Shown piece by piece: positions 25,861-32,267 of a stretch of DNA of 35,484 nt (position 1 is the first letter of the stretch; the number at the start of each line of letters is the position of its first letter). The notes under the pieces were generated by a model, which saw only the letters and a program-made list of their open reading frames with translations, ran no database searches and was not told where the DNA came from. The translations under genes were made by a program, and so were the position numbers. The DNA lies in assembly GCA_029561355.1 (NCBI GenBank), contig JAKQJD010000258.1:1-35484 (forward strand), written 5' to 3'. The DNA comes from Bacteroidota bacterium (GTDB taxonomy: Bacteria; Bacteroidota; Bacteroidia; Chitinophagales; Saprospiraceae).

Positions 25861-27197
25861 GCCTGCAGGTTTTCAACGATGATCGGAAGGTATTTTTCGA
25901 GTTCCAGCACGATACTGCGGCAGGCCGCGTCCTTGTCGTCCCAGGCCGCGATCGGGTTTTGCTTCCGCGGCAGGATGAATTTCGATTTGGCAAACACCGC
26001 ACCTTCCCAGGCACAGGGCCGCACCAGGATGGGAATAATGTACGCCTTTCCTTCGCCGCTGCGCTGCAGGGCCTGGCGCAATTGTTCGTTGTAAAGTTTG
26101 TCGCTGGCCAGAAAATCACTGCTCACCAGCAGAAGAATCAGGTTAGCCTGGTCGAGTTGTTGCCGGATCTGTTCGCCGGTTTCTTCGCCGGCGCCGATCA
26201 TGGATTCGTCCCAGGTATGAATGCCTTCGGCGCGTTTCAGCACGGCGAAGTGTTTGTCGAGCATTACTTTCCAGGGTTCGTCTTCGCGGTCGTACAGGAA
26301 CACGGCCCGCACGGGCGCCTGTTGCGTTTCCTGTCCGGCTTCGGCTTCATAATTTTCCCAGCGGCGGCTCAGTTCCTGCACGAATGCCAGCGGATCTTCT
26401 GGCAGAAAATCCATTTTGTATTGTTTCTGGTAAAACACCATCGCGCCCTTGGAAAGCGTTTGCCCGCCGTTGGGCACGATGACGGGCGCGCTGATCTCTT
26501 CTTTCTGGAAAATCTTTTTCGGTAAAATGCGCAGGTGCCATTGCTCGAAATCGAAGCCGAAAAACAGCACGACTTTGTCTTCCCGGAATTCTTTCAGGAT
26601 AGCATTCGGAATGGCGTTGTTGTGCTGAATGATATCCTCGATGAATTTCAGGCGGTCTTTTTCCGTCAGCACCAGCGAAGCGGAGTCTTCCACGCTGCCG
26701 AAAAGGTTGTACAGCAGCGGGCAATCGCCCGTCGGGTCTTCGATTTGGAGGTCGGCTTCTTCCCGGCTGCGCTCTTTGAGCAGGCTGTAAAACGTTTTAT
26801 GGTATTCCTTGAACTCGCCCATCCAGGCTTTTTCCAGCAGGGTGTCGGGCGCGGTGTTGATGATAAGCGGGAAGGGCAGTTTCGCGATGGCGCGCAGGAG
26901 TTCGTTGGGTTGTTTGGCCTGTTCGCGGTAAAAGCGCTCCACTTCGCTTTGCAGTTTGATAGCCGACTGGAAATGCAGCAGGTATTCGGTGGCGACGTAC
27001 AGCAGGCTGCCCGATTCGCTTTCTTCCAGCGGGTAATGGTTATTGCGGAGTTGCGTGGCGAGTTCGAGTGACAGCCATTCCGTGAGCGGCCGGGTGATAC
27101 CGTTTTTGGTGAGGGTGGAAGCGCCGGCGCCGAGCAGCAACATACATTTGCCTTTATGGATCGCGTAAAGCAGGTCCTTCCATTGGTCGTTCGTCAT
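25857..27197 (-). CDS. SIR2-like and TIR domain protein, probable NAD-targeting effector
   Basis: 446 residues, no signal peptide. The N-terminal SIR2_2-type domain has MLLLGAGAS (19-27, NAD-binding loop), INTAPDTLLEKAW (113-125, the NxxxD block) and GFDFEQWHLRIL (214-225). At the position of the catalytic LHG motif it reads LFGSVEDSASLVLT (165-178), so the His is Phe and SIR2 catalysis is doubtful. The C-terminal TIR domain (about 296-440) has AVFLYDREDE, a hydrophobic LILLLVSSDFLASD and KLYNEQL, with Glu371 at the usual catalytic position of NAD-cleaving TIR domains. SIR2 and TIR domains with STAND ATPases are known from bacterial abortive-infection systems (general knowledge). It is the first gene of the three-gene unit; an effector role is inference. 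Confidence 0.85.
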   Translation of the reverse strand: MTNDQWKDLLYAIHKGKCMLLLGAGASTLTKNGITRPLTEWLSLELATQLRNNHYPLEESESGSLLYVATEYLLHFQSAIKLQSEVERFYREQAKQPNELLRAIAKLPFPLIINTAPDTLLEKAWMGEFKEYHKTFYSLLKERSREEADLQIEDPTGDCPLLYNLFGSVEDSASLVLTEKDRLKFIEDIIQHNNAIPNAILKEFREDKVVLFFGFDFEQWHLRILPKKIFQKEEISAPVIVPNGGQTLSKGAMVFYQKQYKMDFLPEDPLAFVQELSRRWENYEAEAGQETQQAPVRAVFLYDREDEPWKVMLDKHFAVLKRAEGIHTWDESMIGAGEETGEQIRQQLDQANLILLLVSSDFLASDKLYNEQLRQALQRSGEGKAYIIPILVRPCAWEGAVFAKSKFILPRKQNPIAAWDDKDAACRSIVLELEKYLPIIVENLQA

Positions 27198-27223
27198 GGG
27201 TTTGGGTGTGACTGATTCGATGG

Positions 27224-27254
27224 TAAAAGTAAAAAAAGTCTTAAACCGTGCGAA
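27224..27254 (-). promoter_or_regulatory. Possible promoter of the SIR2-TIR/nSTAND/WG unit
   Basis: On the minus strand TACTTTTA (27231-27224) matches TAnnTTTG except at the last base, and TTCG (27254-27251) lies 19 bp further upstream, near the usual -33 position. The start codon is 26 bp downstream. Found by eye. Confidence 0.35.
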
Positions 27255-27344
27255 TAAAGTCTGCGATCAGGATTGGTGGTCCAATCGGATGGGGTTCGGC
27301 TACGCCGCTCGTGGGAGAATGGGACAACGGATGATGCGGATGAT

Positions 27345-27375
27345 GCGGATTTAAACGGATTTTTTTTGGCCTGAC
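27345..27375. repeat. Interspersed leader repeat, copy 2
   Basis: gcggatttaaacggat then a T-run and ggcctgac, matching 455-484 with a few changes. It is followed after 12 bp by the palindrome at 27388-27494. It lies in the 322-bp stretch 27198-27519, in which I see no gene. Confidence 0.6.
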
Positions 27376-27387
27376 GGCCACTTTATT

Positions 27388-27494
27388 TATTTAACCACAA
27401 GGGGCACAAAGGGCTTTCAAAAGGATCACAAAGCGTTCGAAATCACGCATTTGTGCTCCTTGTGAAAACTCTTTGTGCCCCTTGTGGTTAAATA
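27388..27494. repeat. 107-bp imperfect palindrome with perfect 24-bp outer arms
   Basis: Bases 27388-27411 (tatttaaccacaaggggc..) are the exact reverse complement of 27471-27494. The inner part also pairs imperfectly (ctttcaaaaggatcacaaagcg against cgcatttgtgctccttgtga), so nearly the whole element folds on itself. It contains no ORF and resembles a MITE-like or REP-like intergenic element. Confidence 0.82.
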
Positions 27495-27519
27495 GAATGC
27501 CTCATTGCAGGCACTACCC

Positions 27520-27741
27520 TTATTCCGGCAGCGGCTGCCAGTCCAGAATCTGGAAGTCATCGGGCGGCAATATACCCAGGTACATAGGCGGATTGCCATA
27601 GGTACCGATGTTCCACCAGTTGCTTGGACCGTCCTTTTTCATATTGGGCGGGCGGCCGTAAAATATAACGCGCCAAAAGGGGGCTGAATCGCGGAATGAC
27701 AGTTTGACGAGGTACTCGCCGGGCTTTTTCGGATTTTCCAT
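27520..27741 (-). CDS. Small conserved-looking hypothetical protein
   Basis: 73 residues from the ATG at 27741. The frame is open further upstream, but that part reads as non-coding and crosses a good -7 promoter element, so the short start is preferred. The sequence is rich in Trp, Pro and Gly (PGEYLVKLSF, FWRVIFYGRPP, NWWNIGTYG, ILDWQPLPE) and soluble. The opening PGEYLV and closing W-PLP are reminiscent of DUF551-type small proteins, but I cannot place it. It stands alone between repeats and a membrane-protein gene on the same strand. Confidence 0.55.
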   Translation of the reverse strand: MENPKKPGEYLVKLSFRDSAPFWRVIFYGRPPNMKKDGPSNWWNIGTYGNPPMYLGILPPDDFQILDWQPLPE

Positions 27742-27765
27742 GGACAGATTATTAGTTTGAGGGCG

Positions 27766-27773
27766 CAAATCTA
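27766..27773 (-). promoter_or_regulatory. Bacteroidota -7 element before the 73-residue gene
   Basis: The minus strand reads TAGATTTG, an exact TAnnTTTG match, 24 bp upstream of the ATG at 27741. No clear TTTG stands at the -33 position. Confidence 0.4.
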
Positions 27774-27908
27774 AAACAAATGGCGATGAAAAACGGAGAA
27801 GAAGTAAAACAGGAGCGCGACAAAAGGTGGAATACATCGGCAAAACATGGCATCCGGTGCTTACATGATAGGTAAAAGCGGGTGGAAATGCTTGCAAAGA
27901 TCTTGTTT

Positions 27909-28847
27909 TTATTCTCCATACCCGTTTTTCAGGTCCTTCCGCAGGTTGTCGAATACGTATTGATGTTCCTGCAAAATGCCCATTTTTTCCCAAGGCTCCC
28001 AGTAAATTCTTGGCGTCAGCACGGAAGTGTACGTCGTGATTCGGGTCAGCCTGCAACTGTCGGCGCCGATTTTTTCAAAGTAGTAGTCGGCGCCCTTAAA
28101 TCCCAGCCATTTCCGGCCGATGAGGTCGTAGCCGATCACGTCCATTTCCAGCAGTTTGCCGCGTTCGAGGGCGGTGATTTTTTCCGTGATCGTTCCGCCG
28201 CCGAAATCGGCGCGACTGAGTTTGCCGCATTTGAAATGGCAGGTGCGGATACCGCCGACTTCCGCTTTTCCAACCTCGCATTTGGTGGGTACCGGCAAAT
28301 CCAGGTTCATCAGAAAGGGTTTTTCCGCGTCGAGGGTATCGACGGAAAGAATGGCGTCATACACCTGCTCGGGGGTGTAGGGGAATACAGCCTCCGTTTT
28401 GACGGGAATCACGGCCTCTTTATGCTTTTTGACAAAATGCTCCAGCGGCGCGGCGATCAGGAACGGAATCAGGGGCAGCAGCAAAGCCGGCAGCCTGTCT
28501 GTCTCCTGAATGTCGTTGTATCGCCTGAACAGGTAGGAAATGACGTAACCCAGAAACACAAACGGCAAAATGAGCGGAAAAGCCATAGCAATACACAACA
28601 AACCCGAAAGCCCGGGGATGTACATGCCTCCCAAAAACGTGATGGTAGCGACCAGCATACCCGTCAGGGTAAACCGACGACTGGGCATGGCGCCGAGTGC
28701 GACCCCCAGCACGATGGGCAGGAGCACAAACAATACCCAACTATAATCGGCCAATCCCATAAAAAGGAAGGCGATGCCTGTGCCGAAAAATATAAAGGTG
28801 AGGAGAAAAGCGAGGCGAAAACTGCGGTCCCGGAAGATACGATTCAT
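27909..28847 (-). CDS. Multi-pass membrane protein with C-terminal SRPBCC (START-like) domain
   Basis: 312 residues from the ATG at 28847; the open frame to 28985 lacks coding character and passes over a promoter element. The first about 150 residues are very hydrophobic, with about five transmembrane segments (AFLLTFIFFGTGIAFLF, WVLFVLLPIVLGVALGA, a long 75-110 region and LPALLLPLIPFLIAA). From about 160 a soluble domain begins with EAVFPYTPEQVYDAILSVDTL, the usual opening of polyketide-cyclase/SRPBCC ligand-binding domains, and runs to the end with CHFKCGKL, LLEMDVIGYDLIG and DYYFEKIGADSCRLT. Standalone SRPBCC proteins bind hydrophobic ligands; the role of this fused form is unknown. Confidence 0.75.
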   Translation of the reverse strand: MNRIFRDRSFRLAFLLTFIFFGTGIAFLFMGLADYSWVLFVLLPIVLGVALGAMPSRRFTLTGMLVATITFLGGMYIPGLSGLLCIAMAFPLILPFVFLGYVISYLFRRYNDIQETDRLPALLLPLIPFLIAAPLEHFVKKHKEAVIPVKTEAVFPYTPEQVYDAILSVDTLDAEKPFLMNLDLPVPTKCEVGKAEVGGIRTCHFKCGKLSRADFGGGTITEKITALERGKLLEMDVIGYDLIGRKWLGFKGADYYFEKIGADSCRLTRITTYTSVLTPRIYWEPWEKMGILQEHQYVFDNLRKDLKNGYGE

Positions 28848-28868
28848 CTGTTTTGTATTGAGTGGTGA

Positions 28869-28876
28869 CAAATGTA
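28869..28876 (-). promoter_or_regulatory. Bacteroidota -7 element before the membrane/SRPBCC gene
   Basis: The minus strand reads TACATTTG, an exact TAnnTTTG match, 21 bp upstream of the ATG at 28847. The -33 region is not obvious. Its position supports the start at 28847 over the longer frame. Confidence 0.4.
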
Positions 28877-29062
28877 ATACACAGAAACCTGTTTTGAGGC
28901 GAATGGATCGTTGATCCTGCATGTATCCTGCTGACGACGCTCGAACATTCAGCCACCGCCTGATGTTTTCACATCTTTTACCCAATCCTCCACACCGTGG
29001 CAGTGTGGCTGTTGGCAGTACGAGGGAATATCCCGGAAGCGGAAATCTAACCGTAGCCGTTT

Positions 29063-30100
29063 ATGCCTAACACAAACACGATGACAGAGAAAAAACTGCA
29101 CGACATACCATTCTCCATCCTGGATCTGATACCGATTACGGAGGGAAATACGATTGAAACCGTATTGAAAAACAGCCTGAGACTGGTACAACACGCCGAA
29201 AAACTCGGTTACAACCGGTACTGGCTGGCCGAACACCATAATACCGAAAGCGTCGCCAGTTCCGCCACCGCCGTATTGATCGGCTACATGGCAGGCGGCA
29301 CCCACACCATCCGGGTAGGCAGCGGCGGGGTGATGCTGCCCAACCACGCGCCGCTGGTGGTGGCGGAGCAATTCGGAACGCTGGCGTCTTTGTACCCCGG
29401 CCGGATCGACCTGGGACTGGGCCGGGCGCCGGGAACAGACCAGCTAACCGCCAGGGCTCTGCGCCGGCACACCTTTGATACTTCGGTGCACGCCTTTCCC
29501 GATGACGTGGTTGCGTTACAAACGTATTTTTCGGCAGACAACAAAAACGCGCCTGTGCGTGCTATCCCGGGAGAAGGGCTGGACATCCCGATCTGGATTC
29601 TGGGTTCCAGTACCGACAGCGCGCGGCTGGCCGCCCAGATGGGTTTGCCCTATGCGTTCGCCAGCCATTTCGCACCTGCTCATTTTGCAGCCGCACTGGA
29701 AATTTATCGCCGGGATTTCCGCCCGTCGCAATACCTGGACAAACCTTACGTGATGGCTTGCGTGCACCTGGTTGCCGCGGATACGACGGAGGAGGCCGAA
29801 CGCCTGGCTACTTCTTACTACCGCCTGATCGTGGGTATGCTGGCCGGCAAAAGAAGACCGCTTCCACCGCCTGTGGCTACGATGGATGGACTCTGGACGG
29901 CCGATCAGGAAGCAGCCGTCCGGCAAATGGGCCGTTATTCATTCGTCGGGGATGCCCAAAAAGTACATACGGAACTTGCCCATTTTCAACAGATTTTCCA
30001 GTTGGACGAAATTATGATTACCTGCCACGTGTACGATCCGTGGGCGCGGATACGGAGCTATGAACTGGTGATGGAGGGAAAGGGGATGGTGCATTCGTAG
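29063..30100 (+). CDS. LLM-class flavin-dependent oxidoreductase (luciferase-like)
   Basis: 345 residues, the usual length for single-subunit luciferase-like monooxygenases, which use reduced FMN in a TIM barrel. Recognisable blocks are [10 protein letters not shown] (16-25), [12 protein letters not shown] (49-60), [18 protein letters not shown] (88-105) and [17 protein letters not shown] (111-127), typical of the alkanal-monooxygenase-like subgroup. The substrate cannot be read from sequence. An ATG six codons in (29081) is an alternative start. It is the only gene in its transcription unit here; the 215-bp region upstream is shared with the divergent membrane-protein gene. Confidence 0.93.
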   Translation: MPNTNTMTEKKLHDIPFSILDLIPITEGNTIETVLKNSLRLVQHAEKLGYNRYWLAEHHNTESVASSATAVLIGYMAGGTHTIRVGSGGVMLPNHAPLVVAEQFGTLASLYPGRIDLGLGRAPGTDQLTARALRRHTFDTSVHAFPDDVVALQTYFSADNKNAPVRAIPGEGLDIPIWILGSSTDSARLAAQMGLPYAFASHFAPAHFAAALEIYRRDFRPSQYLDKPYVMACVHLVAADTTEEAERLATSYYRLIVGMLAGKRRPLPPPVATMDGLWTADQEAAVRQMGRYSFVGDAQKVHTELAHFQQIFQLDEIMITCHVYDPWARIRSYELVMEGKGMVHS

Positions 30101-30132
30101 GAAGGGGAAATATTGCCCGGGCGATCCTACAG

Positions 30133-30185
30133 GGGGCGACCACGAGACGGGGCGACCACGAGGGGGCGACCACGAGGGTCGCCCC
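30133..30185. repeat. Three 14-bp direct repeats ending in a hairpin
   Basis: ggggcgaccacgag occurs at 30133-30146, 30149-30162 and 30163-30176. The last copy forms a 9-bp perfect stem (ggggcgacc with ggtcgcccc, 30163-30171 and 30177-30185). It lies 33 bp after the flavin monooxygenase stop; no U-run follows, so a terminator role is unproven. Confidence 0.75.
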
Positions 30186-30272
30186 TACACAACGTATCCA
30201 AGGCCTTTTGTCTTTGTAATCCAAGGGTCTGCTATCCAAAATGATATCGGACAATTTATTCATACATATCTC

Positions 30273-30280
30273 TATATTTG
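30273..30280 (+). promoter_or_regulatory. Bacteroidota -7 element before the small membrane protein
   Basis: TATATTTG is an exact TAnnTTTG match in an AT-rich stretch, 55 bp upstream of the ATG at 30336. A TTTA lies somewhat closer than the usual -33 distance. Confidence 0.4.
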
Positions 30281-30335
30281 TTCAAAATTTTGCAACCTGT
30301 AATTTCTATTTATATCACCTGTATTTCAATGTTTT

Positions 30336-30725
30336 ATGGCACTTAACGACCCACTCGACTCCCTTGAGTATTCCACTAACACACTCTCAGCCAAAGAAGT
30401 AATAGCACTCCTCCAGCAACACGGATTTCCGGAAGTATACGAAACGATTGACGGCACTATCGAAGTCAAAGGACAGCCTTCGCTAAAATGCCAGGTAAAT
30501 AAAAACGCAGACCACTATTGGGTGCCTCAGGTGTCTGCGGAATGGATGAGCGGATATGTTATGATCCCGGCCGTCGTATGTAGTTTGCTCGTACAAGCCC
30601 TGGGTTTCAGCGGTATTCTTGTAACCGTTGTAAGTGCCCTAATTGGTTTAGGAACAGGCAGTTTAATACTTGAAAACAAAAAAAAGAAAACCCTGGAGCG
30701 CCTTGAAGCAGCGCTTTATGAATAA
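30336..30725 (+). CDS. Small hypothetical membrane protein
   Basis: 129 residues without a signal peptide. The first 70 are soluble, with SAKEVIALLQQHGF and ETIDGTIEVKGQPSL suggesting a small helix-then-strand domain. Two hydrophobic segments follow (about 74-93 and 95-112), then a basic helix (ENKKKKTLERLEAAL) likely to lie in the cytoplasm. I do not recognise the family. It is flanked by a repeat cluster upstream and converges on the tolC-like gene downstream. Confidence 0.65.
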   Translation: MALNDPLDSLEYSTNTLSAKEVIALLQQHGFPEVYETIDGTIEVKGQPSLKCQVNKNADHYWVPQVSAEWMSGYVMIPAVVCSLLVQALGFSGILVTVVSALIGLGTGSLILENKKKKTLERLEAALYE

Positions 30726-30734
30726 GGGTGTTTC

Positions 30735-30802
30735 GGGAGTGTTTCGTGTTTTGTAAAAGGCTAATAGTCAACCAAATACTAAACAAAAAACAAAACACTC
30801 CC
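30735..30802. terminator. Inverted repeat between convergent genes, possible bidirectional terminator
   Basis: gggagtgttt (30735-30744) is the reverse complement of 30793-30802, and further T-rich and A-rich parts (tgttttgt and acaaaaca) can also pair. It fills the 77-bp gap between the convergent genes ending at 30725 and 30803. The position suits a terminator, but the loop is long and the outer side lacks a clear U-run. Confidence 0.35.
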
Positions 30803-32116
30803 CTACTGTCCTACCCCCAGCGTTCCCGACAACTCCTTCAAAAATACCTCCGCCAGTTTCGCCTCATACTGCGCCGTCGTATACCGCGTCGTCGCGTTGA
30901 TGTAATTCACCTGCGCGGCGCGGAATTCCACCGTCGCGATGCTGCCGAGTTTGAATTTATCCAGCGTGATTTCCAGGTTCCGGGCGGCGATGGCCTGGTT
31001 ACTTTTTTCGATATTCATGAGGGCCAGGCTGGTCACGTAGGTCTGGTAGGCCGTGGCCAGTTGCGACTGCACATTCAAGTTGGTGCGTTCGTACACGAGT
31101 TGGGCGTTGTCGATAGATATTTTGGCGTTGTTTTCCAGGCGGCGCTGGTTGAAACCGTTGAAGATGTTGACGGAAGCCGTCACGCCGTATTCGAAGCCGC
31201 GGCCGCGGGAGGTGGTGGCGAAACCCAAGGCCGAACGGGAATTGGCAAAGTTGTAGCCCGCATTGAGCCCGATGACCGGATAGCGGTCGGCGCGCACCTG
31301 CCGGAGGTCCAGTTCCGCAATACGTTTGTTGATCAGAGCGACTTGCAGGGCCGGGTTTTGTTGGGCGGCCTGAGTGGATAAATCATTCAATACCAGCGCA
31401 TTGTCAATGTCGATCGTATCCACCACACGAAACTCCGTGTTCACGTCGCGGGCCAGTTGTTCGTTGAGTTGAATCCGCGTATTGTAGTACAACGTGCGCT
31501 GGCGAATGAGGTTGGTCGTGTCGGTATTAAAATCCACCTGCGCGTTGAGCACTTCCAGGCGGGAGGATTTGCCGATTTCGAAACGCGACTGGGCGATGTT
31601 CACCCGGGAGCGGGAAATGGTGATAATGGTGTCGTAGGCAGCCTGCTGTCGCTGTTGCTGCACGAGGTCGTAATACAGGTTGACCACGTCGGCCACTTTG
31701 TTGAGCATGGCCAGGCGCAGGTTTTCTTCGCCCAGAGTGCGGAGTTCTTTCAACTGGTCGTACCGGGCAAACATTTTAAACCCGTTGAACACCGTCCAGT
31801 TGAGTCCGACGCCGTAGTTGGTGCCCGAACTTTTTACGCCGTTGCCTTCCCGCACCGTTCCATCCGACCGGTTTTGCCGGGTATCTTCAATGCTGTTGTT
31901 ATTGGAAAAATCGGCGCCGACAGCCGGCAAAAAACCGGCATTTCCGTAAGTGACGTTGTTGCGGTCGACGGTGAGGTTGTTGGCGGCTATCCGGACGTCG
32001 TAGTTGTTTTCCAAAGCGATCCGGACCGCTTCTTCGAGCGTGAGGATGGACTGTGCTTTCAGCGCAGGGCACGCTGTGAGCAAGACCAAAAAGATTATAA
32101 ATTTTAAATATTTCAT
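30803..32116 (-). CDS. TolC-family outer membrane efflux protein
   Basis: 437 residues with a signal peptide (MKYLKFIIFLVLLTACPALKAQ). The mature protein opens with ILTLEEAVRIALENN, the standard TolC/OEP start, and shows the internal duplication typical of the family: two long helical hairpin regions, with FNGFKMFARYDQL and, about 200 residues later, FNGFNQRRLENN. TolC proteins form the outer-membrane channel of tripartite efflux pumps. It lies 151 bp downstream of the RND transporter gene on the same strand, separated by a large palindrome. That order (transporter then channel) with the fusion protein presumably upstream is normal for Bacteroidota RND operons. Confidence 0.93.
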   Translation of the reverse strand: MKYLKFIIFLVLLTACPALKAQSILTLEEAVRIALENNYDVRIAANNLTVDRNNVTYGNAGFLPAVGADFSNNNSIEDTRQNRSDGTVREGNGVKSSGTNYGVGLNWTVFNGFKMFARYDQLKELRTLGEENLRLAMLNKVADVVNLYYDLVQQQRQQAAYDTIITISRSRVNIAQSRFEIGKSSRLEVLNAQVDFNTDTTNLIRQRTLYYNTRIQLNEQLARDVNTEFRVVDTIDIDNALVLNDLSTQAAQQNPALQVALINKRIAELDLRQVRADRYPVIGLNAGYNFANSRSALGFATTSRGRGFEYGVTASVNIFNGFNQRRLENNAKISIDNAQLVYERTNLNVQSQLATAYQTYVTSLALMNIEKSNQAIAARNLEITLDKFKLGSIATVEFRAAQVNYINATTRYTTAQYEAKLAEVFLKELSGTLGVGQ

Positions 32117-32152
32117 ATACGTTATGTATTGTTTGTATGGGCTTAACGGGGA

Positions 32153-32242
32153 GGCTATGATTTTTAGATGATTTATATGATGGCCATGATTATGTTAGGT
32201 GATAATCATGGCCATCATGTAAATCATCTAAAAATCATAGCC
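32153..32242. repeat. Palindrome with 41-bp arms between RND and tolC genes
   Basis: 32153-32193 pairs with 32202-32242 with a single mismatch, around an 8-nt loop. The arm shares ctatgatttt and atgatttatatgatggccatga with the element at 484-573, so the two are copies of one repeat family. It sits in the 151-bp gap of a probable efflux operon, where a hairpin this strong could lower expression of the downstream channel gene or stabilise the upstream message. Confidence 0.88.
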
Positions 32243-32267
32243 AGAAATCACAGTCTAAATCACCATC

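Noticed and set aside
27742..28056. N-terminal extension of the 73-residue gene
   Set aside because: The extra codons lack protein-like character and cross an exact TAnnTTTG promoter element.
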